Shown: piece after piece, positions 40,428-49,010 of the stretch
Numbering within the stretch: position 1 is the stretch's first letter
How the letters are laid out: each line of letters opens with the position of its first letter
Assembly (NCBI GenBank): GCA_030694265.1
Contig: JAUXYP010000002.1
Coordinates: 310,001 to 374,000, forward strand
Reading direction: 5' to 3'
Source: Sulfuricurvum sp.
GTDB lineage: Bacteria > Campylobacterota > Campylobacteria > Campylobacterales > Sulfurimonadaceae
Length of the DNA stretch: 64,000 nucleotides
Made by a program: the position numbers and the translations under genes
Notes under the pieces: generated by a model
The model's input: the letters and a program-made list of their open reading frames with translations, nothing else
Told to the model about the DNA's origin: nothing
Database searches by the model: none

Positions 40428-41435
40428 ATGAAAACCGTCACTTTGACAATGCCGCTGGATATGCATGTCCATCTTCGTGATGGAGATATGCTCAAAATCG
40501 TAGCACCTCTCACTTCGTATACGTTTAGCGGTGCATTGGTTATGCCCAATTTAGTTCCTCCGGTAACGACCAAAGAGATGGTAAAAGAATATCGTCACCG
40601 TATTAAAGAGGCAATGGAATCGGATGATTTCGAGCCGTATATGACTCTTTTTTATCAAAATTACAGTCGTGAATTTTTAGAAAGTGTTCAAGATGATATC
40701 ACGGCTATCAAAATTTATCCCAGCGGGGCAACAACGAATTCTGAGGGTGGCGTTGTAAGTTTTGATATAGAACCCATGCGTGTAACACTAAGTGCAATGA
40801 GTGACTTAGGAATCGTCCTCTCGGTACATGGCGAGACGCAGGGTTTTGTGATGGATCGTGAAGCAGAGTTTATGAGTGTCTATGAGAAACTTGCTATTAA
40901 TTTCCCAAAACTCAAAATTATCATGGAGCATATCACGACGCGTGAAGCGGTAGAGATGCTTGATAAATACGAAAATCTTTATGCTACCGTTACGGTGCAC
41001 CATTTGATGATTACACTGGATGATGTTGCGGGTGGTATGCTGCGTCCGCATTTATTTTGTAAACCTATTGCCAAACGACCGCATGATCGGGATGCGCTTT
41101 TAAAAATTGCTCTTAAAGCGCATCCAAAAGTGATGTTCGGCTCGGATTCAGCACCACACCCTAAACATGCTAAAGAATCGTGCGGATGCGGAGCAGGAGT
41201 ATTTACAGCTCCCATCGCTTTGCAATTACTCTGTGAGATATTTGAGGAACATAATGCTCTTGATAATCTTCAAGCGTTTGTGAGCGACAATGCACAGCGT
41301 ATATACGGTATTTGTGCCGAGTATAAGGAAGTAGTGCTTGTTAAGCGTGATTTTGTAGTTCCCGAAATGTACGGTGAAGTTGTCCCAATGCGAGCGGGTG
41401 AAACTTTAGCATGGTCTATTGAGCGTGTCGATTAG
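40428..41435 (+). CDS. pyrC: Dihydroorotase
   Basis: A 335-residue type II dihydroorotase of pyrimidine synthesis. Metal ligands are visible: DMHVHLRDGD (HxH), IKIYPSG (Lys for carbamylation), HGE, EHITT, TVHHLMIT and FGSDSAPHPKHAKES with the catalytic Asp. Length is normal. The following response regulator gene overlaps its 3' end. Confidence 0.95.
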   Translation: MKTVTLTMPLDMHVHLRDGDMLKIVAPLTSYTFSGALVMPNLVPPVTTKEMVKEYRHRIKEAMESDDFEPYMTLFYQNYSREFLESVQDDITAIKIYPSGATTNSEGGVVSFDIEPMRVTLSAMSDLGIVLSVHGETQGFVMDREAEFMSVYEKLAINFPKLKIIMEHITTREAVEMLDKYENLYATVTVHHLMITLDDVAGGMLRPHLFCKPIAKRPHDRDALLKIALKAHPKVMFGSDSAPHPKHAKESCGCGAGVFTAPIALQLLCEIFEEHNALDNLQAFVSDNAQRIYGICAEYKEVVLVKRDFVVPEMYGEVVPMRAGETLAWSIERVD

Positions 41436-42084
41436 GCTTCTACTCTTGGAGGATGATCTTCTTTTTGGAGAATCGATCCAAGATGTTCTTGAGGAAGAAG
41501 GGTATGCCGTAACGTTATGTCGTAATGGGCATGAAGCCCTGGAAGCTACCTATAGAGGAAGATTTGATGGATATCTTCTGGACATTAACGTTCCTTTAAT
41601 GGATGGCTTATCCCTATTACGTTCATTACGCACAGCAGACGATCAAACACCTGCAATGTTTCTCACTTCACACTGTGATATGGAAACCCTCTCAATCGCG
41701 TATGAAAATGGGGCAGACGATTATCTCAAAAAACCGTTTGAGATTCAAGAACTTATTATGAGGCTAGGTGTACTTTTACGCCGAGGGAAGGCAAAGGGTC
41801 AATACCAGTCTTTAGGTGCATTGGTATTGGATGAATCTCATAAGCGTATTTTAGTGGATGAAAATGAGATTATCCTTACCCCTAAAGAGTATCAATTAAT
41901 GGCTTTGTTAATACGTAATGCGGGTGAAGTGGTTACCAAAGAGATGATGATCGAAGAACTTTGGAGTGCTTCAGAAATGATGAGTGAAGGCGCCATTCGC
42001 GTTTATATTAATCGACTCAAACATTTAATAGGAAGTGCGCAAATACTCAATGTGCGCGGATTCGGGTATCGACTTGTTCCGTAA
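41425..42084 (+). CDS. OmpR-family response regulator
   Basis: About 219 residues from a GTG at 41425; a TTG at 41419 is also possible. Receiver domain: LLLEDDLLFG acidic pair, DGYLLDINVPLMDG with the phospho-Asp, FLTSHCD, DYLKKPFEI with the conserved Lys. The C-terminal winged helix has LTPKEYQLMALLIRNAGEVVTKEMM and GAIRVYINRLKHLIG. It is paired with the histidine kinase that follows. Its target may be the exbBD genes next door, but this is inference. Confidence 0.88.
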   Translation: MSIRLLLLEDDLLFGESIQDVLEEEGYAVTLCRNGHEALEATYRGRFDGYLLDINVPLMDGLSLLRSLRTADDQTPAMFLTSHCDMETLSIAYENGADDYLKKPFEIQELIMRLGVLLRRGKAKGQYQSLGALVLDESHKRILVDENEIILTPKEYQLMALLIRNAGEVVTKEMMIEELWSASEMMSEGAIRVYINRLKHLIGSAQILNVRGFGYRLVP

Positions 42085-42916
42085 TGTAGAGATTGCACTG
42101 ATCACTTTGCATGTTATGAGTGTGGCCATTATTGTTGGAAGTATTTATGTTGTTTATGAGATATTAGAAGTTCATCAGTGGGGTATCATCGCATTATTGG
42201 CCTTGATCATAGGTGTTGGAATGGGTAAAGCGGTTTCAAAAGTAGCTATGGAACCGCTCAAAGAGTACTTTAAGCATTTGGATCGTTTTTCAAAAGAAAC
42301 GCTGCATGAACTTAATTTACCCATCAATACGATTACCGCCAATCTCTCTATGTTACGTAAAACGCATGAGGATGAAAAAAGTATTAAGCGCCTTGAACGT
42401 ATCGAAATGGCTACAGTGATGTTAAAAGAACGGTATAATGAGCTTGATTATTTAATCAAGAAACAAATGGAGAAAGAGAGTATTGAAACGTTCGAGATAC
42501 GTGATCTTATTTACGAAAGGCTTTCTTTTCTAAAGCCTCTGTATCCTCATGCCCAATGGGAGATTATAGATGAGCCGTGTCTGGTTACACTTGATCGAAA
42601 GGGTTTTGCCAAAGTTATTGATAATCTTGTAGATAATGGGGTGAAATATTCCCCATCTTCTGCTTCGATTACTATTTTATTGAACGATAACAAGTTGTCT
42701 ATTCGTGATGAAGGAGTGGGGATGGATGAGATGACTTTGGTCCGTATTTTTGACCGTTATTATCAAAGCGATAGTACAATGGCGGGTTATGGAATAGGGC
42801 TTGGTCTTGTTAAGCGGTATTGCGATCGTTACAAAATTGGTTTGCATGTTCACTCGCAACTGGGTGAGGGGACATGCGTTACACTTGAACTAAACAGAGG
42901 GAAACATGGAAAATAA
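42050..42916 (+). CDS. Sensor histidine kinase
   Basis: About 288 residues. The start is uncertain: ATG at 42050 is used here, but TTG at 42074 (LFRNVEIAL) or a later ATG are possible, since the regulator gene overlaps. Two membrane helices near the N terminus (LHVMSVAIIVGSIYVVYEI and WGIIALLALIIGVGMGKAV) are joined by only a few residues, so there is no real periplasmic sensor domain. H-box KETLHELNLPINTI, N-box KVIDNLVDNGVKYS, G1 IRDEGVGMDE, F-box IFDRYYQ and G2 GYGIGLGLVKRY are all present. Confidence 0.85.
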   Translation: MCADSGIDLFRNVEIALITLHVMSVAIIVGSIYVVYEILEVHQWGIIALLALIIGVGMGKAVSKVAMEPLKEYFKHLDRFSKETLHELNLPINTITANLSMLRKTHEDEKSIKRLERIEMATVMLKERYNELDYLIKKQMEKESIETFEIRDLIYERLSFLKPLYPHAQWEIIDEPCLVTLDRKGFAKVIDNLVDNGVKYSPSSASITILLNDNKLSIRDEGVGMDEMTLVRIFDRYYQSDSTMAGYGIGLGLVKRYCDRYKIGLHVHSQLGEGTCVTLELNRGKHGK

Positions 42917-43358
42917 CAGTTGGTTGGTATTGGCGGAGCAGACGCTCAATTACGGAGTGATGGGTATATTGGTATTGATGAGTATTGTCTCTTTATGGCT
43001 TTTTATTGAGCGTCTTATGTATTTTGGCAATCTTCGTGTTAGTGATTATGAGACCAAAGATGAACTGGAACTCGATCTTGGTGACAACGTCTCTACGATT
43101 GCAACCATTGGTTCCAATGCTCCCTATGTCGGATTGCTCGGAACAGTTTTGGGGATCATGATCACATTCTATTCTTTAGGGGACGTGGGTGCTGTTGATC
43201 CTAAAAAGATCATGACAGGTCTTGCTTTGGCTCTAAAAGCGACTGCTCTTGGGCTTGTTGTTGCTATTCCTTCAATTGTTTTTTACAATATCTTGTTGCG
43301 TAAAATGGAACGTATTTTGACCCAATGGGAAATAAATTCCCATAAAAAACGAGGCTAG
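42906..43358 (+). CDS. exbB: ExbB/TolQ-type proton channel protein
   Basis: A 150-residue, three-helix protein. Family segments are IGSNAPYVGLLGTVLGIMITFYSLG and KKIMTGLALALKATALGLVVAIPSIVFYN. It is shorter than ExbB of enterobacteria, as is common in this phylum. It pairs with ExbD to energise TonB. No tonB gene lies next to it in this window. The start overlaps the kinase gene by 11 bp. Confidence 0.88.
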   Translation: MENNSWLVLAEQTLNYGVMGILVLMSIVSLWLFIERLMYFGNLRVSDYETKDELELDLGDNVSTIATIGSNAPYVGLLGTVLGIMITFYSLGDVGAVDPKKIMTGLALALKATALGLVVAIPSIVFYNILLRKMERILTQWEINSHKKRG

Positions 43359-43362
43359 CACT

Positions 43363-43746
43363 ATGAAAATGAAACGGATCGATTCGATTAACGTTATTCC
43401 GTTTATCGACATCATGCTGGTTTTATTGGTGATGGTGCTTACGACGGCGACTTTTGTCAAAACAGGACTGATCCCTGTGGATTTGCCTGAAGCAAAAGGT
43501 TCCGCCACTGAACATAAGCCAAGCGAACTCAAACTGACAATTAAAAAAGACGGGACGTTATGGCTTGGGGATAACGAGCAAGTAAGCCTAGAACAGTTTG
43601 AACAAAAGGTGGTTTCCGGAGGCCGTGAAATGACAGTCGTTCTCTACAGTGACAAAGAGGCAGCATTTCAAAACTTTGTAGGGGTGATGGACGTCCTTAA
43701 ACGTCTTGGTCATGAACAGCTCTACATCGTGACGGACAAGCAATAA
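43363..43746 (+). CDS. exbD: ExbD/TolR-type protein
   Basis: A 127-residue protein with one N-terminal membrane helix containing the essential Asp: INVIPFIDIMLVLLVMVLTTA. The periplasmic part includes VDLPEAKGS, the usual segment after the helix, and ends in a compact domain (VLKRLGHEQLYIVTD). It works with ExbB as the proton-driven motor for TonB-dependent uptake. Confidence 0.9.
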   Translation: MKMKRIDSINVIPFIDIMLVLLVMVLTTATFVKTGLIPVDLPEAKGSATEHKPSELKLTIKKDGTLWLGDNEQVSLEQFEQKVVSGGREMTVVLYSDKEAAFQNFVGVMDVLKRLGHEQLYIVTDKQ

Positions 43747-43752
43747 CGTTTA

Positions 43753-44421
43753 ATGCATCAGATCAGTAACTACGTTTACGCACTTGATAATCTTCTGGAG
43801 TGGGAGATTCCCACCAAACGACTTCCCAACCCTTATCACGACTTTCCCTACATACTCATTAGAGGTGTTTTAACACCTCAAGAGTGCAAAGCAATTACAT
43901 CGTTCGTGTTGGATGCCTCAGAGATACATACGGCTTCCTTGCGGGGAGGTAACGTGAACTCACACATACGAAAAACGGATATTTATACGCTTCCTCTTGA
44001 ATACACCTCTTTGTATCAAACACGATTTAATGCCTTGCGCACGGATATCGAAACTTTTTTTTCTCTTTCAATAACATGTTCTACCCCCTTACAGGTACTG
44101 GGTTATAACGAAGGGGCATTTTACGTAAAACATGCAGATGACTCCAGTGAACTGCGTGATCGTGAGGGAAATACTGTAGGGTATGTAAGCGTTGCCCCCG
44201 AGCGTAAACTCTCTACCGTACTTTTTGCCAATGATGATTTTGAGGGGGGCGAGCTTCTTTTTAATTATTTGTATGATGACCAAGGTTACTCCATTAAGGT
44301 TCAGCCCAAAGCGGGTGACATGCTTGTCTTTTTGAGCAATCCTTATTTCGCGCATGAAGTATTGCCCGTTACTAAAGGATTTCGTTTATCTCTTGTTCAA
44401 TGGCATGATGCACTCCTTTAA
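43753..44421 (+). CDS. 2OG-Fe(II) oxygenase (prolyl-4-hydroxylase-like)
   Basis: A 222-residue protein. YNEGAFYVKHADDSSE contains the HxD iron pair, FAHEVLPVTKGFRLSLVQW has the distal His and the 2-oxoglutarate-binding Arg, and STVLFANDDFEGGELLF is the central strand pair. The family hydroxylates protein or small-molecule substrates; here the substrate is unknown. PKHD-type hydroxylases often sit with TonB-dependent iron uptake genes, and its place directly after exbBD fits this. Confidence 0.8.
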   Translation: MHQISNYVYALDNLLEWEIPTKRLPNPYHDFPYILIRGVLTPQECKAITSFVLDASEIHTASLRGGNVNSHIRKTDIYTLPLEYTSLYQTRFNALRTDIETFFSLSITCSTPLQVLGYNEGAFYVKHADDSSELRDREGNTVGYVSVAPERKLSTVLFANDDFEGGELLFNYLYDDQGYSIKVQPKAGDMLVFLSNPYFAHEVLPVTKGFRLSLVQWHDALL

Positions 44422-44504
44422 TCCCTAACCCCTTCTTTTTAAACCACCCCTTTACCTTATTCCCATCAGTAAAAATTTCGCCTCCCTTTTTTTATTGTAC
44501 GGTA

Positions 44505-44588
44505 TTACGTATATTTAATACATATTAAATGCTTTATATAGCAATTTTGTGAATTAAACAATACGATAAACGATATAAACATACGTAA
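44505..44588. promoter_or_regulatory. Inverted TTACGTAT/ATACGTAA pair upstream of the XRE regulator
   Basis: TTACGTAT at 44505-44512 and its reverse complement ATACGTAA at 44581-44588 lie in a very AT-rich region (44422-44668) with no gene. A related AACGTATA overlaps the -10 region at 44653-44660. This is a plausible operator for the regulator that follows. Confidence 0.35.
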
Positions 44589-44668
44589 AAGCAAATATTA
44601 TATTAATTATAAATAACATTTGATTGTATTTAATGGTCATTTTATGTTATAAAACGTATAATATTCCA

Positions 44669-44908
44669 ATGGAAACAAATGATCTTTTTAATCTCTTGCA
44701 CAATGCGGTGGAAGCACAGCGAAATGGGAAAAAGATTTCTCAAAAAGAGATGGCAGATCAGCTTGGATTGTCCATGCGAACGTATCAAGATTGGAGATTG
44801 GGAAATACGAAGCCCCAGTCGGCAAAAGCGGTTATTGAGATGTTGGGCATACTGGAGGATGATGAGATCATCAGAGTTGTACGAAAAATAAATAAATTGA
44901 AGGGGTAA
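44669..44908 (+). CDS. XRE-type helix-turn-helix regulator
   Basis: A 79-residue protein; the helix-turn-helix is KISQKEMADQLGLSMRTYQDWRLGNTKPQ. The ATG at 44669 is preceded by TATAAT at 44657-44662 with only 6 bp between, so the transcript probably starts at or near the A of the ATG (leaderless), and no Shine-Dalgarno is seen. Longer starts at 44624/44633 would cross that promoter. It is followed by an unknown 84-residue protein 4 bp later. Confidence 0.7.
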   Translation: METNDLFNLLHNAVEAQRNGKKISQKEMADQLGLSMRTYQDWRLGNTKPQSAKAVIEMLGILEDDEIIRVVRKINKLKG

Positions 44909-44912
44909 AAGT

Positions 44913-45167
44913 ATGAGCTGCTTAACACAAGAAGAGAGAATGGGATTAGACGAGATTTTTTTATCGATGGGCGTTACGCCATCGCCGTTTGAGAAATGCA
45001 AAAACTTTTATGCGCATTACACCCCACTATTTCGAGAAAGAGCAAAAGCATTGAGTTCGTATGCACCATCACGTAAACATCTAAAAACCTATGCGCAAGC
45101 AAAGCTTTTTTTACGTACTAAAAAAGAAAAATTAGGAAAACAACTCCGCTTGTCTCGTCATAAGTAA
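44913..45167 (+). CDS. Small basic protein paired with the XRE regulator
   Basis: An 84-residue protein with AAGGGG before the ATG. The sequence includes LDEIFLSMGVTPSPFEKCKNFYAHYTPLFRERA in overlapping short segments and a strongly basic C terminus (TKKEKLGKQLRLSRHK). I do not recognise it. Its coupling to an XRE gene could suggest a toxin-antitoxin-like pair, but nothing in the sequence shows toxicity. Confidence 0.55.
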   Translation: MSCLTQEERMGLDEIFLSMGVTPSPFEKCKNFYAHYTPLFRERAKALSSYAPSRKHLKTYAQAKLFLRTKKEKLGKQLRLSRHK

Positions 45168-45224
45168 ATTTTTTTAATGGGCTAAATTGTCTATAATGTT
45201 GCATCTATTTTAATAAGGTGTTGA

Positions 45225-46205
45225 ATGCGCTATTTCTACTCTTCTTTCGTGATTATGGCACTGGGTCTGATTGCTTCTTTTTACCTCGGCGGACTCGCCG
45301 CTATCTACATTACTTTTCTTTTGATTGTTCTTGAAATTTCACTCTCTTTTGATAATGCGGTTGTCAATGCCAAAGTGTTGGAAACGATGGATCCAATTTG
45401 GCAGAAGCGGTTTATCGTTTTCGGTATGCCGATTGCAGTATTTGGGATGCGTTTGGTGTTTCCTCTAGCCATTGTTTCGATTGTGACAGGTATGGGATTG
45501 ATGGAAACATTGCAAGTGGCGATGAATCAGCCTGCAGAATACGAAAAAGTGCTTAAAGCCACCGAATCGACAATCTTCGCATTCGGGGGAGCTTTTTTGT
45601 TGATGGTCTTTTTGGACTTTTTCTTTGAAGAGCGGGATGTTAAATGGGTGACTTTTGTTGAGGGTTCCAAAATGATGGAAACCTTCTCAGGCGTTGCTAA
45701 CATCGAGTTAATTACCGCGATTATGGTCGGAATCGGGTTAGGACACGTTACGCAGGATTTTGGTGTTGTTCTGGCATTTATGTATGGTGTTTTACTTCAC
45801 TCATTGCTGGGGATGCTGGATCATTTTCTCTCCTCGGATACGGTCAAAAGCGGAATAGCCGGATTTATCTATCTGGAAGTTCTCGATGCGAGTTTCAGTT
45901 TTGACGGTGTAATAGGAGCGTTTGCCCTGACGAGCAATATCTTTATCATCATGATAGGGCTTGGTGTGGGAGCGATGTTTGTTCGGAGTATTACCCTCTA
46001 TTTCGTTGAGCATAAAACACTCTCTGCATTTCGTTATCTCGAACACGGTGCTCACTATGCGATTGGGATTTTGGCGATTATCATGTTGATGAAAATTACT
46101 ACCCATATCAGTGAAATGGTGACAGGTACCATCGGTATCGGTCTGATCACTATCGCGTTTGCTCATTCGGTATGGGAAAACAGACAGGCAAATCTACAGG
46201 CCTAA
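45225..46205 (+). CDS. TerC/DUF475-type integral membrane protein
   Basis: A 326-residue protein with about eight membrane helices. FLLIVLEISLSFDNAVVNA is the N-terminal signature with the conserved SFDNA. A second copy later, EVLDASFSFDGVIGAFAL, marks the internal repeat of the TerC-like fold. Acidic residues in helices fit ion (for example manganese) export, as in some TerC relatives. TATAAT at 45192-45197 and AAGG before the ATG support its own promoter. Confidence 0.82.
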   Translation: MRYFYSSFVIMALGLIASFYLGGLAAIYITFLLIVLEISLSFDNAVVNAKVLETMDPIWQKRFIVFGMPIAVFGMRLVFPLAIVSIVTGMGLMETLQVAMNQPAEYEKVLKATESTIFAFGGAFLLMVFLDFFFEERDVKWVTFVEGSKMMETFSGVANIELITAIMVGIGLGHVTQDFGVVLAFMYGVLLHSLLGMLDHFLSSDTVKSGIAGFIYLEVLDASFSFDGVIGAFALTSNIFIIMIGLGVGAMFVRSITLYFVEHKTLSAFRYLEHGAHYAIGILAIIMLMKITTHISEMVTGTIGIGLITIAFAHSVWENRQANLQA

Positions 46206-46489
46206 CCTTCTTCGCCGTCATCTTTGACGGCATTGTCTTCTCTCTTTTTCAGTTTATAATATTTGAGCATCCCATACAAACTGATTAGCATCCAAATCGA
46301 TTCCATCAAAAACGACGCAAGATTCCAAGCATAAAGCAATGAAATGATGATCAGGAATGCTCCCAGAGTATTTAAAATGGAGAAGCTTAAATCTTTCGCA
46401 TCCATTTTTTCAAGTTGCAAAAGCATATAGGCAACAATGATAATAAAGACGCCGATAATTCCGATGAGGTCGGTTAGTGATAATTGCAT
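46202..46489 (-). CDS. Small membrane protein (CBU_0592-like)
   Basis: A 95-residue protein with three hydrophobic segments (LIGIIGVFIIIVAYMLLQL, LSFSILNTLGAFLIIISLLYAW, FLMESIWMLISLYGMLKYY) and a charged tail. The NTLGAFLIIIS and ESIWMLISLYG segments fit the CBU_0592 family of unknown function. It overlaps the convergent TerC-like gene by 4 bp. Confidence 0.65.
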   Translation of the reverse strand: MQLSLTDLIGIIGVFIIIVAYMLLQLEKMDAKDLSFSILNTLGAFLIIISLLYAWNLASFLMESIWMLISLYGMLKYYKLKKREDNAVKDDGEEG

Positions 46490-46560
46490 ATGGTTTATTC
46501 CGTTGTAGGTTTAGTTAGGAAGTGTATCGAAGAAGGGTTAAAAAGAGAGGGATAGTTCGC

Positions 46561-46586
46561 CGAAACGCCAAGTGATTGACGTTTCG
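46561..46586 (-). other. Stem-loop after groEL
   Basis: CGAAACG and CGTTTCG form a 7 bp stem with a 12 nt loop, 9 bp after the groEL stop. There is no T run directly behind it, so it may be a weak or Rho-dependent termination region or an mRNA end structure. Confidence 0.35.
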
Positions 46587-46594
46587 TAGACGAA

Positions 46595-48223
46595 TTACAT
46601 CATCCCTGGCATTCCGCCCATTCCACCCATGTCTGGCATTGACGGTTTCTCGTCTTTTATTTCGTGGATTGTAGCTTCAGTAGTTAGAAGCATACTTGAG
46701 ACGGATGTGGCATTTGTAAGTGCAACACGTTCTACTTTGAGAGGATCAATGATCCCTGCTTCGTACATATCAACGTATTCACCGGTAGCGGCATTAAATC
46801 CGATATTTTCATTGGTTGCTGATACGATGGTATTTACCACTACACCTGCGTCATACCCTGCGTTTTCAGCAATTTGTTTGACGGGAGCCGTGATCGCACG
46901 TAGGATGATTTCCCATCCGATTTTTTGATCGCCGCTTAGGTCATGTTTTACTTTTGCCGCTGCACGGATAAGCGCTGCGCCCCCACCGATAACAATTCCC
47001 TCTTCAACAGCCGCTTTGGTTGCTGAAAGAGCATCGTCAACACGGTCTTTTTTCTCTTTCATTTCTGTTTCAGTTGCAGCACCTACCTTGATAACGGCAA
47101 CACCGCCTGCAAGTTTTGCAAGACGCTCTTGAAGTTTTTCTTTGTCGTATTCACTGGTAGTACTTTCGATCTGAGTACGAATTTCTTTGATACGTGAAGT
47201 TACCGCTTCTTTATCACCGGCACCATCAACGATAGTTGTGTTATCTTTAGTGATAACAACACGAGATGCTTGACCGAGGTCTGCAACGGTTGCGCTCTCG
47301 AGTGTACGTCCGATCTCTTCGCTGATGAGTTGTGCGCGAGTGAGTACTGCGATGTCTTGAAGCATTGCTTTACGACGATCACCGAATCCCGGAGCTTTGA
47401 CCGCTGTGATGTTCAAAACGCCGCGTAGTTTGTTAACAACCAAGGTTGCTAACGCTTCACCGTCAACGTCTTCTGCGATGATAAGAAGAGGGCGTGAACT
47501 TTTTTGAACCTGCTCTAATACTGGGAGTAAATCTTTGAGATTCGAGATTTTTTGATCAAAAAGGAGGATAAATGGGTGGTCCAATTCAACGGTCATTTTC
47601 TCGCTGTTGGTGATGAAATAAGGGCTCAGATAACCACGGTCAAACTGCATCCCCTCAACGACATCAAGCTCATCATTGATCCCTTTTGCCTCTTCAACAG
47701 TGATAACACCGTCACGGCCTACTTTATCCATAGCTTCTGCGATCATGGCGCCGATACGTTCATCTGAATTTGCAGAGATAGTTGCTACTTGCGCGATCTC
47801 TTTTTTATCGTTGATAATACGTGAAGCCGCTTTTAGTTCTGCCAAAATCGCTTCTGTTGCTTTGTCCATACCGCGTTTGACTTCGATTGGATTGGCACCT
47901 GCTGTGATATTACGAAGACCCTCTTTGAAAATAGCATTAGCAAGGATAGTCGCCGTTGTTGTACCGTCACCCGCTTCATCAGCTGTGTTGGAAGCCACTT
48001 CTTTAACAAGCTGTGCTCCCATGTTTTCGAGTGGATCTTTGAGTTCTACTTCTTTGGCTACCGATACACCATCTTTGGTGATCATTGGAGCGCCGTAGCT
48101 TCTTTGGATAAGAACGTTACGACCACGTGGCCCCATAGTTACTTTTACGGCATCCGTGAGCTTTTGTACACCCGCTGCTAATTTGTTACGTGCGTCGTCT
48201 GAATAATGAATTTCTTTTGCCAT
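46595..48223 (-). CDS. groEL: Chaperonin GroEL
   Basis: A 542-residue 60 kDa chaperonin subunit. [19 protein letters not shown] and [13 protein letters not shown] open the protein. Key segments are the ATP-binding [10 protein letters not shown] with catalytic Asp, and [18 protein letters not shown]. The C terminus is the flexible [10 protein letters not shown] tail. It folds cytoplasmic proteins in ATP-driven rings with GroES, encoded just upstream. Confidence 0.98.
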   Translation of the reverse strand: MAKEIHYSDDARNKLAAGVQKLTDAVKVTMGPRGRNVLIQRSYGAPMITKDGVSVAKEVELKDPLENMGAQLVKEVASNTADEAGDGTTTATILANAIFKEGLRNITAGANPIEVKRGMDKATEAILAELKAASRIINDKKEIAQVATISANSDERIGAMIAEAMDKVGRDGVITVEEAKGINDELDVVEGMQFDRGYLSPYFITNSEKMTVELDHPFILLFDQKISNLKDLLPVLEQVQKSSRPLLIIAEDVDGEALATLVVNKLRGVLNITAVKAPGFGDRRKAMLQDIAVLTRAQLISEEIGRTLESATVADLGQASRVVITKDNTTIVDGAGDKEAVTSRIKEIRTQIESTTSEYDKEKLQERLAKLAGGVAVIKVGAATETEMKEKKDRVDDALSATKAAVEEGIVIGGGAALIRAAAKVKHDLSGDQKIGWEIILRAITAPVKQIAENAGYDAGVVVNTIVSATNENIGFNAATGEYVDMYEAGIIDPLKVERVALTNATSVSSMLLTTEATIHEIKDEKPSMPDMGGMGGMPGMM

Positions 48224-48250
48224 TGTGATTCCTTTAATATGATTGGTTAA

Positions 48251-48511
48251 TTATTTAATAATTCCGAATAAATCATCGGTTTCGATGACCAAGTACGTTT
48301 TACCCTCGAATGAGAGTTCGTTTCCAGCGTATTTACCAAATACGACCGTATCGCCTGTATTTACATTTTCAACTTCAGTACTGACAGAAATGACGGTACC
48401 TTGAGAAGGTTTTTCTTTTGCATTGTCTGGGATAATAATACCTGATGCAGTTGTGGTAGCCTCTTCGAGACGTTGGACCAATACGCGTTTTCCAAGCGGT
48501 TGAAAGTTCAT
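48251..48511 (-). CDS. groES: Co-chaperonin GroES
   Basis: An 86-residue co-chaperonin. The ATG at 48511 with AAAGGAAA before it is used; the frame from 48535 lacks support. [15 protein letters not shown] is the conserved start, [19 protein letters not shown] the mobile loop, and [11 protein letters not shown] the roof-hairpin segment. First gene of the groES-groEL operon. Confidence 0.97.
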   Translation of the reverse strand: MNFQPLGKRVLVQRLEEATTTASGIIIPDNAKEKPSQGTVISVSTEVENVNTGDTVVFGKYAGNELSFEGKTYLVIETDDLFGIIK

Positions 48512-48549
48512 AGCATTTCCTTTAATTGTAATCAATTTTTATGTCCGCG

Positions 48550-48578
48550 ATTGTACACGAGAACACATTAATTGTCAA
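48550..48578 (-). promoter_or_regulatory. Sigma-70 promoter of groES-groEL
   Basis: Read on the minus strand: TTGACA (48573-48578), 17 bp spacer, TACAAT (48550-48555), 38 bp before the groES start. This is close to consensus and unusual for the phylum. No CIRCE dyad (TTAGCACTC...GAGTGCTAA) is visible around it, so HrcA control is not supported here. Confidence 0.8.
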
Positions 48579-48730
48579 TAACTTTAGTCACATGGACTCA
48601 ATTAGTATGAGTTATTTTGAAGTAGTATTTTTTAGCATACGTAGATTGTTTAAAAAAGATTTATGTTTTAGCTAATAATAAGTTATATGTTACTATAATT
48701 TCGACCTTGTTAAACTATTCAAGAATAGAT

Positions 48731-48807
48731 GGCTAGGTAGCTCAGCTGGTTAGAGCGCTGGTCTCATAAGCCGGAGGTCGAGGGTTCGAGTCCCTCTCTC
48801 GCCACCA
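48731..48807 (+). tRNA. tRNA-Met type (anticodon CAT)
   Basis: A 77 nt cloverleaf with encoded CCA. Anticodon loop CTCATAA (CAT), T arm GAGGG TTCGAGT CCCTC. The acceptor stem GGCTAGG/TCTCGCC has a T-C mismatch at 4:69 and a G-T at 7:66. The GGCTAGGTAGCTCAG start resembles elongator tRNA-Met; a tRNA-Ile2 with modified C34 cannot be excluded. It is the attachment site of the mobilizable element that follows. Confidence 0.92.
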
Positions 48808-48812
48808 TCTAT
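48794..48812. repeat. attL of the mobilizable element
   Basis: CTCTCTCGCCACCATCTAT, a perfect copy of 61089-61107, overlapping the tRNA 3' end (acceptor strand and CCA). Confidence 0.88.
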
Positions 48813-48931
48813 TAATTCAACTCCCTTCAAATTCATTCAAAAAATCCTTTTAAGCTCCACAAAATAGCCGTTTATATTCCTTCTTATCCTCCGATGTCCG
48901 TTTATGCACTTCATATAAAACTAAGATTTTT

Positions 48932-49010
48932 AGGGGTAGGATTAGGGGTAGTTTGCTTTAGGGGTATCTAAACTCCTAAAAAGATACCCCTAAAAAGTGA
49001 GAATACCCCT
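48932..49010. repeat. AGGGGTA arm-type sites, left end
   Basis: AGGGGTA at 48932, 48944 and 48960, and the reverse TACCCCT at 48985 and 49004, the last directly abutting the integrase ATG. Two more copies at the other end (61019, 61031) have the same 12 bp spacing as 48932/48944. This fits integrase arm-binding sites with autoregulation of int. Confidence 0.65.

Noticed and set aside
46629-48098. Frames opposite groEL
   Set aside because: Mirror frames of a conserved gene; no independent signals.
48536-48600. CIRCE element before groES
   Set aside because: No TTAGCACTC/GAGTGCTAA dyad is found; only a near-consensus sigma-70 promoter.
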